Positions 32,108-42,792 of a stretch of 64,000 bases of DNA are shown piece by piece. The notes beneath the pieces were generated by a model. It was not told the origin of the DNA. It saw only the letters and a program-made list of their open reading frames with translations, and ran no database searches. The stretch covers positions 248,001 to 312,000 of the forward strand of contig JARKIF010000049.1 of assembly GCA_029378245.1 (NCBI GenBank). Reading direction: 5' to 3'. The stretch is from Roridomyces roridus. Its lineage: Eukaryota; Basidiomycota; Agaricomycetes; Agaricales; Mycenaceae. Each line of letters begins with the position of its first letter. Positions within the stretch are counted from its first letter, which is position 1. Both the position numbers and the translations under genes were made by a program.

Positions 32108-33799
32108 GGAGTGGATTGATGGATGGCAAACAGAGGCAAAGCTGTCAACGACTTGCTCTCTTCCTTCTTGATCTTTCCCATTGGCTCGCCCGAAGCTTCG
32201 AGTTTTTGGACGCGAGACCTTTATTAAGGGACAACTCTGGGGCAGGTTAGCTGCCCGACCTCCAATCCCACCCCGTCGAATCGTGCCGGGAGCTTCCTCT
32301 TGATAACAACCGTTCCGTCCGTTCGATTCGGCCACGGGGTCTCTAGTCTGTAGCTGATCGCGAGCGCTTGATAGGTGGTGACGGAATGTCGTAATGTGCT
32401 GAGTTTCAAATCAGATCACTGATCATCACTCCGCTCTCTTCCTTGCGTGTCCTCCTCCCTGGCCTCCCACTGCCCGTAGCATCACAAATGGGCGAACGGA
32501 ATCACTCGAGCCACTGACGAAAACCCTCATGCGTCACTTTGGCGCCTGAATTACCTCATTATGGCTCTCTAGAGGCCTGCTCCACCGAACGACATCCGGG
32601 GCTGCATCCAGCTCAAAATCATCTCAAATACCGCGCATTGACGCTGAGGGATCTTAATCAAGTTGGAGGGGACTGTGTGTGATTGAGGACTTGGGCTTTC
32701 GTGCGTAACAATACTTTGTAGGCGCCGGTATGCGACTCACCCTCTGCTATCCAGTGTCGAGTCATCCAGACACGAGCGGAGGGTGAAAGAGATGCACCCA
32801 CTCCCTCTTTTAGCATCTCCACCAGCCACCCCATCTGCTTCTTCTCATTGACTTCTCGCACCCGTCCGAGGCCGACGTTAGCTGTCGTCCACTGGCTATG
32901 AAGGCTACGCCCTCCAGGCCGCACCCTCCCAGCCATGGCTCTGCACTTTCCGCCTGCGTCAGCCCCTTCGCCATGCCCCTTGACGGCTTCGCCGCTCCCG
33001 CTGTTGACTCTAGCTCTCCGGCATTGCCGGGGCCTGAGATCGAGCGTCTCGCGTCAGTCTCGGTGGAGTCGTCGGCGTTTAACAAACGACAGCCGTTGGC
33101 ACGTCCGGATGTACGTCCAGAGTCCAGAAGAGCGGAGGCGGGGAGATTTGCGCGACACTGGTATCCACGGGTCGTGAGCGTGAGGATTGTGGCCACGCTG
33201 TGAGTTCCGTGTCTTATGCCTAGTAGGAATGATGCAGCATTGAAAACGGAGAATTGAGATGGAGAGTTGAATTAAAGGAGCTCGAGTGCCGCTGAGACGC
33301 AGAGTGTCGACGACTCGGGCTGCCGACGTCTGGAGATGCTGAGAAAATTGGTAATCGGCCAGAATTGACATTATATGTACTGGAGGGGTAGAAATACCGT
33401 ATATACGCGTCCAAGGAGCGGTTTTGGGTCCCAGAGGCAGCGTAAACGCGTCCAGACGCGCAGGGGAAGCGTGGGAAACCTTTCAAACTCCGCACTTTAC
33501 GGCATCACGCCACCACCTATCAAGTGATCAACCTTATCAACAGACTATAACACGTCGAAGAATGAGACACATGTGTTATAGCGTCTGTTTATAAGAGACT
33601 ACGGGGTCTCATATAATCGGCTCAATGCTTTTTGCCGCCCATTTGCGCATGGCGGAATACCGGGTGGAAATCAATTGAAGACAGACATGATGCGCAGCCG
33701 CAGTCCTTTTGCATTCCGAAAGTATGCACACCTAGTCTGGGTCTGCTGTCTCGTTGACGCAAATCAGAAAAAAGGAACCTCTGCTTCCTACTCCTCTTT
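32108..33799. other. Intergenic; nothing recognised
   Basis: About 1.7 kb. The frame at 32898-33203 starts MKATPSRPHPPSHGSALSAC but has no downstream exon, no conserved motif and no known relatives in my memory; I do not call it. Confidence 0.35.
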
Positions 33800-33862
33800 G
33801 ATTTCTATCCGGAACATACAACCATCTCTCCCTGCTAATCGAATCCTTCTCGCTGGAACTCT
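33800..33862 (-). pseudogene. Remnant of an MFS permease C-terminal tail
   Basis: The reverse strand reads ITRKSSSEKDSISRERWLYV followed by PDRNQ. The tail of the MFS pseudogene at 43570-44969 reads SEEDLLSRERWLNVTDRKN at the matching place, and the DNA aligns (33805-33850 with 43597-43642). It is a short displaced copy without the rest of the gene. Confidence 0.5.
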
Positions 33863-34019
33863 TCCGAGTTATCCGTCCCGCCCATAAATACCCGTTCCAC
33901 TTCCGCTGCCGCAGAGGTTCCTCAACGCGATCATACATAGATAACATTCAAACAAAGGACGCATGCCTCGTGAGCGTACACCCACCACCAAACTCAAAAA
34001 ATTGCTCGGAACTCACAAC

Positions 34020-34620
34020 ACCAACGACACTAGCATGATTCGAACATGCGTTCATGTGACCCGGAGCTGCTTCAATGCTCTGAGAATCAGACCGCAGTGA
34101 CTTACTTGAGCTCCAGTACTGCAAACGTTTCTATGCCTAAGCCAAGGTCAGTTGTTCCCTCTCCACGGGTCGGGCCGGTCTTCACACCCACGCACTCACA
34201 AACCTCTGGGACTGACTGCGGGTGAACAGATCCTCTTCGGGAACATGGGTTGTGGGATTTCAAACGAGCCAAAAAAAAAATGGAAAATGGAAGCCCGGTG
34301 CATATACCGTGCCTCGAATCGAACGAGGGCTGTGCGGCAGACTGAGAACGCCGCACGGAGGATGGTCGGTATGTAGGTAGACCTGAGGTGTTTTTTCATT
34401 CTCAACTTCTCCTTCAACTCGGCCCGGTCCCCAAGATCACGGAGGACCGCAAGGTAACTCTGGTGCTCGGTCGGACAACGAGGATGTACTTACGATGTGT
34501 CGTTTTGCTTAGGAGATCGCAAAATGGGTGAAAAAGCTTTGGGTTTGAGGACGACTCAATAATACCGTCTCGAATCGAACGAGGGTTGTTCCACACAGCA
34601 AGGGAAGTGAGAACACAGTG
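34020..34620. other. tRNA-like 3' half remnants
   Basis: On the reverse strand GCATG-TTCGAAT-CATGC forms a perfect T-arm at about 34027-34043, followed by TAGTGTC, very close to the 3' half of the tRNA-Ser candidate at 41017-41122. No matching 5' acceptor strand is found. Two further T-arm-like hairpins (CCTCG-TTCGATT-CGAGG type) lie at about 34307-34324 and 34559-34575. They look like degenerate tRNA genes or tRNA-derived short repeats. Confidence 0.4.
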
Positions 34621-34654
34621 CCAAATGTATATTATAAGCAAGTATTGAATCTGG

Positions 34655-35971
34655 CTAAAGGGAAGGTAATACTATTACCCATTCGTCAATCTCCTCCCCC
34701 TCAACCCCCTCGCTCCAGTCCTCAACATCCCTAAAAATCCCGTACGTTTCTTCTTCCGCCGCCTCATCGAACAACGGACCATCCATCTGCAGTTCGACAA
34801 GACGGAGAGCCGGGAACAGCGTATTGGACTCGCCAAGACGTTCCCGGAACGAGTCGACCAGCTGCACAAGTTGAGCTTCGTCCACTTGGTCGCTGTGGCA
34901 GCGGATCTCCAATGTAGCGAGGCGAGGAAGGGTCAAGTCGGCCGCTGCGAATGAGGGCAAGACATGGGGCATATCAACGACCACGAGCGTCTGCAGCGTG
35001 GGTGCCACACAGCGGAGAAGTGGCAGGAGTTCCTCTGAGGTGATATCCAGCCCATTAATCCTAAGATGGAGTAATTGGAATGGGGCGCCCGCGTGGAGGT
35101 CGAGAATAATCGGCACAGGGTTCCACGAAATCGTGCGTCCCGGGGGCAAGGATGAAAGGGCCAGAGAATCCAAGAACGGTAAACGAAGTCGTCGGAAGAT
35201 GTCCCCGAGGCACTCATCCGCCGCCGTGTAGTCCAACGACCGGAGCGCGGGCATGATGTGGACAGGACCCTGGGGGAGCTCGCCCGTTTCCTCCACCTCC
35301 TCGACGCGGCACTCCTCAAGGAGAGGACACTGAATGAGGATGTCGTAGAGTGTGACGTCTTGCACACGGCAGAGGAGCGTGAGGGAGGTTAGCTGGTGGA
35401 AGGGTAGGGCGGGGATGCGTGGAGGGATGACGGCGTGACGCACAGTGAGGGAGAATGCGCGGAGCGAGGGACAGGAGCTCAGGAAGATGTCTCCCAGGAG
35501 CTGCAGTTCGGCCGGCGACTCGTCCGCCATGGTAATGTCGAGCGAGGCGAGGAGGGGGAACGTAGGTATCTTTGCGGCGCATTGGACGACATCGCCTCGT
35601 CGAACAGCGAGGACGAGGTTCTCCAGCCTGTCCTTGGCGCCGAAAAGCGGTTGGTAGTCAAGGACGGCCTCTGGGGCGTGCCCCGGAGAACTCATCATGT
35701 CGATCGTCACGGACACGGGGAGATCGCCCGAGCGAGAGAGGATTGTCGACACGATTTCGTGGTTCAACGAAGGTGATTTGCAGCGGTGAAAATATGGCCG
35801 TGTCCAGAGTAGAGGCGTACTATCGCAGATGGCGTGCCACCGGGAACAGACGTGGCTGAGCAACAAAATCGCGTCGATCTCGGCGAATGGGTCGTACGAT
35901 TCGATAAAAAATGTGAATATGAGCTGGAGGAGTTCGGCGGGTAAATGTCCGAGGGAGTTCGAGGTGTCCAT
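34655..35971 (-). CDS. F-box/LRR-like protein, single exon
   Basis: An uninterrupted 438-codon frame. The F-box is at the N-terminus: LGHLPAELLQLIFTFFIESY, then ILLLSHVCSRWHAICDSTPL and LWTRPYF. The rest consists of irregular leucine-rich repeats (for example LASLDITMADESPAELQLLG, LTSLTLLCRV, LRSLDYTAADECL) and ends with an acidic tail. It probably acts as an SCF ubiquitin-ligase substrate receptor; substrate unknown. The start ATG at 35971 is 23 bases after an A/T-rich leader and gives the usual short N-terminus. Confidence 0.88.
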   Translation of the reverse strand: MDTSNSLGHLPAELLQLIFTFFIESYDPFAEIDAILLLSHVCSRWHAICDSTPLLWTRPYFHRCKSPSLNHEIVSTILSRSGDLPVSVTIDMMSSPGHAPEAVLDYQPLFGAKDRLENLVLAVRRGDVVQCAAKIPTFPLLASLDITMADESPAELQLLGDIFLSSCPSLRAFSLTVRHAVIPPRIPALPFHQLTSLTLLCRVQDVTLYDILIQCPLLEECRVEEVEETGELPQGPVHIMPALRSLDYTAADECLGDIFRRLRLPFLDSLALSSLPPGRTISWNPVPIILDLHAGAPFQLLHLRINGLDITSEELLPLLRCVAPTLQTLVVVDMPHVLPSFAAADLTLPRLATLEIRCHSDQVDEAQLVQLVDSFRERLGESNTLFPALRLVELQMDGPLFDEAAEEETYGIFRDVEDWSEGVEGEEIDEWVIVLPSL

Positions 35972-36559
35972 GATTGTATTGCGGTAAGTTAGAGATGCGG
36001 TGGTCAGAGGAACGTTTATGAAAAACCCCGGGACTTATATAGGTTCCACGTACAATGCCTAGCTAGAGGTGGTACGGTTTCCATTTGAGGTTGAAGCCCG
36101 AACGCGCCCAAGTGTTGGTCGAAAAAAGGAAGGAGTGTCGGTGGCGCTTGGACCAGCCATTGTTTCCCGAGTCGGCGCACGGGCCAGTCTTTCGCATGCC
36201 ACATCCCTGGAATTCGGAGGAGCACAATTGTCTGACCGCAAAAGGCAAGAGAGCACTGTCTAGTCGGAGGCGCGCGTCAACCAGGCCTCTGAGGCAGGCC
36301 GTTTGCAAGCCGCAGCGGCAAGGCAGCCGGACACTGGGCCTGGAGTTGCAGCACGACGCAATTCTTCAACGCATATGCAGTATGCACCCAGATGTGAGGA
36401 TTTTTGGCTCCGGAGCATTCCACAAGTCGACGGCGCGATCGACGACGATCGTTGTGGTCAACTGGAGAGAAAGCGTGTACGTGATTGATCCGGTAATTTG
36501 ACCGCCGAAGCGCGATCGGCAATCATTGAATCAAAAATCCCGTCCCGCATCCTACCACC
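35972..36559. other. Shared upstream region of two F-box loci
   Basis: The intact F-box gene (reverse strand) and the broken F-box locus (+ strand) diverge from this 590-base region. No other gene seen. Confidence 0.4.
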
Positions 36560-36819
36560 ATGCACCGACGCCGCGAGCTGCGACGACAGCTATACGAGCT
36601 CAACGACACCATCTCTCATGCGGAGGATGGAACTGCTCTCGACGAGCTGCGCCGCCGGCGTTTCAACATCCTTACCGAACTCAATCTCATCGCCTATCCT
36701 GTCCTCACCCTGTCCCCCGAAATCACTGCCGAAATCTTCAAGTGGTGTGTTCACGCATACACATCCTGTGATTATAACACCGCACCTCTGCTTCTCACGC
36801 GCATTTGTCGTCATTGGAG

Positions 36820-37431
36820 TGGTGTTTTCCCGGCTCCGGCTTGGCTTGAAGCCGCCGGCTTGGGCTTGGCTTGACCCGGCTCCGGCTTTCAAAATCCCCA
36901 AGCCCAAGCCGGAGCCGGATATGCCGGCCGGCTTGGGCCCGGCTCCGGCTTAGCCGGCGGCTTTGGTTGATTTTTTAAAACCTGTTTTCTCACCCTCTAC
37001 AAATGAACTACTGTTCAATGGAGCATCAGTAGTATAGATTGCCGGATGAAAAGTCAAATAAAGATTGGAAGTGGGGTTTTGAGCTGTTTCTGAGAGTCGT
37101 ATTATCAGCCGGCAGCTGATGGGATCATAATGATCATCATCTGTCAATGTTTCCTGTCCTTCGACTCGAGAAATTCAAAATCCAATAACAGTGGCTGATC
37201 TTGAGTATTTTTTCAGTGACATTGGGTGCAGAGTGGTCTGCTCAACACTCTCAAGATGACTCTGAAGTTGGGCTTGGAAGCCGGGGCTTAGCCGCCGGCT
37301 TGGGGCTTGAGAAATCCCAAGCCGGAGCCGTAAGCCGGGGTGCACACCCGGCTTGGGCTTGGCTTGGCCCGGCTTAGCCGGACCCCGGCTCTGCCGGCTT
37401 CGGGCTTCAAGCCGTAGCCGGCAAAACACTA
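36820..37431. mobile_element. hAT-type MITE, 612 bp, with 8-bp target duplication
   Basis: The element is flanked by CATTGGAG at 36812-36819 and 37432-37439. Its ends are inverted: TGGTGTTTTCCCGGCTCCGG on the left, and the reverse complement TAGTGTTTTGCCGGCTACGG on the right (17 of 20 match). Subterminal regions on both sides are packed with GCTTGG/CCGGCTT repeats, a feature of hAT ends. The centre is A/T-richer and without a transposase frame. Removing it with one target copy restores the interrupted F-box reading frame, which confirms the boundaries. Confidence 0.92.
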
Positions 37432-37683
37432 CATTGGAGGGACGTGGCTCTGTCCACACCCGCGCTGTGGGACACGATCTGGTTTCTGCCCGATCATATC
37501 ATCGACCAGAAATATCCAGCCCTCCAGTCCTGGCTCAAACGTTCCGGCACTCGTCCTATCTCCCTCGGTGTCAACTAGTACACTGAATATGAAACTTCCA
37601 CTCACCTCGACGCGCTGATGCATGACCACGCTTCACGATTGCAGGTCAAGGGGTATCCGCCGGGAGATGCCGAGACACAGCCT

Positions 37684-39243
37684 CATAGGTAGGGTAGGGT
37701 CCGGCGGTCCTTAATCCACTTTTCTGACTGTTGCTCAGATTCATTCAAAAACACTTTTGGGACACTCGTTGAAAAAATCGGTTTTTTTGATCGGAACATT
37801 GATCCCAACAGTGATTTCTGAGCCCAGTCAGAGGCTTCATTTTCATGCTCGGAACATGGAATGTAATTATCCGTTCTTTAAGATTATGGCTCCATCACTG
37901 ATTGTGCTTCCCCATTTGTGCATTCTCTTTTGTTTCCCTCTCTCATCCTACCATCAAACCAGTGCCTCCTCCACAGCTCTTTCATGAACTTCTCCCACGA
38001 AAGCCACTTCTTTCTCCAGATCAATGCCGCTCCCTAACAGCATTTCAAACTGTACAACACCGGCTCGCCAACGGCACACAAAGTATGCATGCCGAACGCC
38101 GCGCGTCGCCTTGAACTTGAGAAAATCATCCCAAATTGGGTTCCTTCTGCCCTGTCCACGCGCCTCATGATAAGCTTACTGCCTGTTCCTGACTGATAAT
38201 CAGCTCGGCGAGAACGCGCGTTCTGCAGCCCTCAACAGCTTTCTACAGCAGTGTTACCGCATTGGACCCTCTCGGGGCCCGGGGGTTCAGCCCTCGCCGT
38301 GACGACGTATGCCTGCCACTCTTATAAACCCTCCCTGAACTCCATATCCACCCACCGTTCTTTCCCTCTGCCCCCTTCCTCCCGCGACCTCCGTGCTGAA
38401 CATCACTCACTCCTGCTCTGATGATCCTCTGCTGTCCACTGGGTTCCTCCACCTGGCATATGCATCGCGGACACCGAAACTCGCTGATTGGTTACTCTCT
38501 CTGGGGCTGCCGGAAATTCAATGCACAAGATTCGTCAATTACACGGTGCGCACCGTCTGGGATACTGGCTTCGATGCTGTCTCAATTGTCGGAAGCCATC
38601 TGCTCGGCATTCAGAATTTTGCGACTCGAACGACGGTCATCGCCTTCAAGTTCTCAACTATCGCGTCCCAACACTGACTGTAACATCCGCACTGTAACAC
38701 TGTCCGATTAACATTCACGCCGGAATACATACCGGAGCTGCAAGCATCCGCCGTGCCTCTGTTTCAGCGCCCGCTCCTTAAAGGCACTAACCTCAGCGTA
38801 CCTAACTGGCAGCCTCCTCTCAACTCTCACCATCCTGATTACTCTCGTGTTGGGCCCAGTGGTGATGTCCGCTCTCGTGTCGTGTCGCGCGATCCTAGGC
38901 GGCCAGGCCCCGAGTATACGAGATTCTGCCGCATTGAACCTCCTGTCGCCCGAGCCCGTTTCTTTCTTTATTATGTAGAACAAATGTAGAATCACTGGAA
39001 TCAGCTCATGCAAAAGAAATTTCGATGTCTGTTTTGAACTTGAACATGTGAGGCAACACTGCCGGAGCGAAGCGAAGGCACGTCTTGTGTTCGTTTAATG
39101 TTCCTGCACTAGCTGGGTGGCGGATCAAGAGAATTCATGATCCCTCGGTCACGTTTCTCGGCCATCAGTCACGTGAATTTCCTTATGGGGCTCGGCTAAT
39201 AGGTAGGTAGGGGGTCGGGGGTCCTTAGTTCACTTTTCCGACC
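37684..39243. repeat. Direct repeat pair enclosing about 1.5 kb inserted in the F-box locus
   Basis: ATAGGTAGGGTAGGGTCCGG with CGGTCCTTAATCCACTTTTC at 37685-37726 resembles ATAGGTAGGTAGGGGGTCGG with GGTCCTTAGTTCACTTTTCC at 39200-39241. F-box similarity is lost between the two copies. The enclosed sequence has no recognised gene. This could be the scar of an insertion or two copies of a short repeat; the ends do not show an LTR-type TG...CA. Confidence 0.5.
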
Positions 39244-40248
39244 CTGTGTATAATTCTTTAAGGGTGCCTACCCCTTGTTGCAGGTTCTCCATTATACCGC
39301 ATTTCCAGAGGTCCTCTGCAGCCTAGATCCAGTGTCATCATTACCTCTTCTCGATACTGTTCATTGACGTTTATCGCGGCACAGAAGGACACCATGGGCC
39401 CATCCAAATCTTCAAACCCCACGCCGCTCCCGCCCTCCGGATCCGTTATCTCTCACTCGAGTCGTTACCGCCCTCGCTATTCGCAACCATGCCGTGGCGG
39501 CAGTTGACGACGCTGGCCTTATCGCAGGTGTCCCGCGCCGGATGCATGCAGGCTCTTCGGCAGGCCACCGCTCTGCAGGAGTTCCAGCGCGAAGATACCG
39601 GCGATATCAGAGACGAGGCCATGCCAGAAGCGGGAGAACCCCAGCTGCATCACTCCTCCCTCATCTCCCTCTCAGTGTCCACTCGGCGGCGCGACGAGAG
39701 CATCCTACATCTGCTCGCCGTTCCATGTTTAGAGAGACTGGAGATCGGCAACATTCAAGCGAGGTGCTGGCCTCGTGCCATTCCTCTCTCGCGTATCTCA
39801 CATGCTGCGATCCCTCACAATCAGACTGTCGCCCACTGCTCCTGTGCATTGGTTCAACCACCTTACAGAGCTCACGACACTGGAGCTCATCCTCCCAGGG
39901 ACGCACCACGACAGAGATTTCCAGCCTGATATCATCCAAGCGTTGGACCGGCGTACCTCGCACGACTTTTTACCTCGCCTCCGGACGTTCGTCCTCTCGG
40001 AGGCGCTGTCGGATACGGTGGACGATACGCTCCTCCGGGCTCTTGACTCCAGATGCGAGTTGTCCTCTTCCGATGCAGATGCAGGGCATGCTCGACTCGA
40101 ATCGTTCAGTCTCTTTTGGGCTGGGTATCGGCCTAACCCCACTGTACATGTGGTTATGCCGTTGGTGAATGTCACAGCCTTGCGTGCTTTGGCTGCTCGG
40201 GGGATGCGGATTCACGTTGGAACGCGTGTGCAGAATAGCTTTTATTGA

Positions 40249-41016
40249 ATGTGGGGAATTGGATGTGCGGGTCGTTTTCATTCTGACTCAACACCTTGAG
40301 TGACTTACCCATTGGTTCAGGTTCTCTATATTGCGCTGAACTTGAACTCAAGGCACCGACCGTCGAGTTCATCCTTGTCTCGTTACGTACCCGTAACCCG
40401 ATTCGAATCCCGCATTTTGTCGAACCCTACCGCTTCCCTTACACCATTGAGGCCTGGAACTTCCGTTTATGATGTGCCTACATAAAGTATTGGCAACTCG
40501 GAGGCGCAGGCCCAAGCCTCCAAATTCATCAGAAAGTTGATCTCTTCAGCCGGCTGCCATTGTACGCATCTATTTGACTGCGCGAGCCACACTGTTCGCC
40601 ATGCGCCAGCAGCGGTTCGATTCCGCTCCGGGACCGTAAGAATTGGAATTCATCATTTTGTTCTCTCGGAAAGCTTGTAACAATACAAGGCCGAGAAAGG
40701 CGTTTTGAACCGGTGGCTGAACAGTGACTCTCCGAATTTAACGAGAGCCACTGTTCAAATCTGCTTTGGAACACGAGCCAAGTAAATCAAACTCTGGGGC
40801 CTCGGGCCCATCTTCGTTAACTGCGGCATATATATTAGATTCCGGAAAAGGGGTCTACCAACTTCAAGTACCAAGGATACAACTCACCTACAACATTGAA
40901 CTGTCCACGTAGTTCCATTTGCCGGTATTGTGGAGAACGAGTTGCAGATTTCATGAGGGCGTTTGGCAGATAGAGTTTAGTAAAGAAGCCAAAACAAAAG
41001 GATAAGAAAGCAAGCA
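40249..41016. other. Intergenic; nothing recognised
   Basis: No open frame with a plausible product. It lies between the end of the F-box pseudogene and the tRNA candidate. Confidence 0.35.
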
Positions 41017-41122
41017 CGACACTGGCATGATTCGAACATGCGCCCAATAAGTGGAAGAGATTAAAACTATCTTGTTCTCCAGGGATTCGAGTCTGTCGCG
41101 TTGACCACTCCGCCACAGTGCC
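41017..41122 (-). tRNA. tRNA-Ser(CGA) candidate with an intron
   Basis: Reading from 41122 downward: acceptor strand GGCACTG; D-arm GCGGAGTGGTCAACGCG; anticodon stem ACAGA with loop CTCGAA; then an inserted stretch of about 24 bases; TCTCT; a long variable arm around CCACTTATTGG; a perfect T-arm GCATG-TTCGAAT-CATGC; and acceptor strand CAGTGTC (7 pairs with one G-T) followed by discriminator G. The long variable arm and CGA anticodon indicate serine. The 3' anticodon stem has one mismatch, so this could also be a decaying gene. Confidence 0.65.
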
Positions 41123-41556
41123 TGAACAAGAGAGCAACTGAATGTGTCCTCCCCCAGCCCACAACGCTCGCGAAGCCTGTTTTTCCGATCAACGACGCCA
41201 TTCCCACCTTTTCGTGCTGTGGCCTTCAAGTCTGAGTTGAAATGTCGGTTGAACTGATTTTGGACCAACGAAATCGAAGAACGATATTCAGACAAAGGAT
41301 TGTACTGACTACATAGTACCAGCGGGTGAAGCACGACACTAGCCTCTGGCACGACCCTAGCCGTACGCAACGCACCCACGAAGCTATTACATATGTGGAA
41401 TTAAACGAGAGTGGCGGCGAGAATAACAGATTCAGTTAGGAGAAACTGCGATAACTGGCAGATGACTTGCAGCCGTGCAACAACAATACCACTCCAGACT
41501 ACAGCGCACTTCCTCCCCTACTCCCAATCAGCCAAAGCCGCACCTTTAGTGATAAA
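41123..41556. other. Intergenic; nothing recognised
   Basis: 430 bases between the tRNA candidate and the stop of the next F-box gene. No feature supported. Confidence 0.35.
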
Positions 41557-42792
41557 TCAGCCATGTTTTCCACAGAAAGAAACCAAAGTGTACAAACGTC
41601 GCCACTGTGTCAAACGCAGCAACCCACGCCCCTCCAGAGCCGTCAAATACGACCGGGTCGTCGCCTCACATTCGGAGAACGACCTGTCACCCGCTGGAAT
41701 AAGCCTGATTTCCACCGTCTTCAGAGATTTCAACCGCGGGATGGCCGTGTCGATGGCCTGGTTGAGCAATGCCTCCTGGGCAGCGTCTGACACCGCCGAC
41801 ACCGTGTCAAAGGCCATCGTCTCGAGTCGAGAGTCCTGTGGAAACCCTTGAAACACGGTCATCATCGCCGAGTTCAAAACCAGCGTGAAGATGCGGAGTG
41901 AACGAAGGTTTTGTGTCAAAACTGGACCCGAAATGTCGCCGTTCGGAGAAAATATCCCAAGATCTCGGATGTTGTCGGACATCGGCGGCTGGCAAACCGC
42001 ACTTCTCCACTGGTTGTTGACCCCCAGCCACGATGTGAGCGAGGTAACGCGAGACAAGTCGATCTGCGGATTCACCAGGTAGAAGCAGAACGGCTGTCCG
42101 CAGATTGACGACATGCTAAGCGATTCAAGCCGTGGCCGCCATGGCTTGGACTCGGGCCAAGGCTCGTGCTTGGTCACCTCTTGTGCAAAGAAGACGCGTC
42201 CGAGCGTCAACGATTTCAAGGAGGTCGCTTCGCTGAAGAGCGACAACAGCTCCTTGGGCGAATGTATCAAAAGCCCCCGGATATGCACAGACTCGAGATG
42301 CGGTGAGGAGAATACGGCGGTCAGGGCAGATCTGAGCGAGCGGCCCAACTTGTGCCAATTCATTGTGAATTGGCCGTCCGCGTTCCAACTCAACGGCGAA
42401 TCCTCGATAATCGATATGCGCTTGATCCGGATGAGGGCAGGGAGAACGAGTGCAAGCGTCCTGCCGGACATGATCCAGGTAGGACGGCGCTCGGAAGTGT
42501 AGGAGCCCTCGGCGTCAATGGCGAATGACGTCTCGGAGCCCACCAGCACAATGCGCAGCTCGTGGACGAGGGTCGCCAAGTGAGGTGACGAGGCGATTGT
42601 TTTCTGGAACTTTTGGCACGGATTGTCGCCGCTTTTGTGTGGAGTCGGGGGTAGGATTTCGATCTTTTTGAAGAGATGGACCTGTGTGGGCCGTACGAAT
42701 GGGCGCGCAGCGAGCGAGCAGGATCTGAGGCTTTCCTTGTCGTCCGCGATGTTCTGGACGACGAGATCCACCAGTTCTTGCGGGAGCAGCAT
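41557..42792 (-). CDS. F-box-like protein, single exon
   Basis: An open frame of 411 codons. The first 50 residues are an F-box variant (MLLPQELVDLVVQNIADDKE, SLRSCSLAARPFVRPTQVHL with FKKIEI), a form common in Agaricomycetes. The rest has leucine-rich spacing (for example SLKSLTLGRVFF, LESLSMSSICG, VTSLTSWLGVN) and ends LYTLVSFCGKHG. It probably links Skp1 to a substrate; partner unknown. A tRNA-like remnant and a repeat-rich spacer lie upstream. Confidence 0.82.
   Translation of the reverse strand: MLLPQELVDLVVQNIADDKESLRSCSLAARPFVRPTQVHLFKKIEILPPTPHKSGDNPCQKFQKTIASSPHLATLVHELRIVLVGSETSFAIDAEGSYTSERRPTWIMSGRTLALVLPALIRIKRISIIEDSPLSWNADGQFTMNWHKLGRSLRSALTAVFSSPHLESVHIRGLLIHSPKELLSLFSEATSLKSLTLGRVFFAQEVTKHEPWPESKPWRPRLESLSMSSICGQPFCFYLVNPQIDLSRVTSLTSWLGVNNQWRSAVCQPPMSDNIRDLGIFSPNGDISGPVLTQNLRSLRIFTLVLNSAMMTVFQGFPQDSRLETMAFDTVSAVSDAAQEALLNQAIDTAIPRLKSLKTVEIRLIPAGDRSFSECEATTRSYLTALEGRGLLRLTQWRRLYTLVSFCGKHG

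Larger units (their letters stand above)
36560..40248 (+). pseudogene. F-box/LRR gene broken by a MITE, a second insertion, a stop and frameshifts
   Basis: The N-terminal part starts MHRRRELRRQLYELNDTISH and includes VLTLSPEITAEIFKW and LLLTRICRHW. It is cut at 36820 by a 612-bp element; after it the frame resumes exactly as RDVALSTPALWDTIWFLP and reaches an in-frame TAG after SLGVN (about 37578). Similarity to F-box proteins continues (YTEYETSTHLDALMHDHASR) to about 37680. It is then lost for about 1.5 kb between two similar direct repeats, and resumes near 39400 (RYLSLESLPPSLFATMPWRQ) with a frameshift near 39750 before GLVPFLSRVSHMLRSLTIRL. It ends RIHVGTRVQNSFY at 40248. Clearly non-functional. 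Confidence 0.8.

Noticed and set aside
32898..33203. A 101-codon frame starting MKATPSRPHPPSHGSALS
   Set aside because: Low-complexity translation without family resemblance; adjacent frames are equally open.
38250..38310. Possible tRNA or Pol III box (GGGGGTTCAGCCCTCG)
   Set aside because: The T-loop consensus is broken (TTCAGCC), and I could not pair acceptor or anticodon arms.
37684..39243. LTR retrotransposon (solo LTR pair)
   Set aside because: The two direct repeats are only about 42 bp, lack TG...CA ends, and there is no gag/pol-like sequence or primer-binding site between them.
40395..40425. Possible T-arm around GATTCGAATCCCGC
   Set aside because: Flanking bases do not form a stem on either strand.
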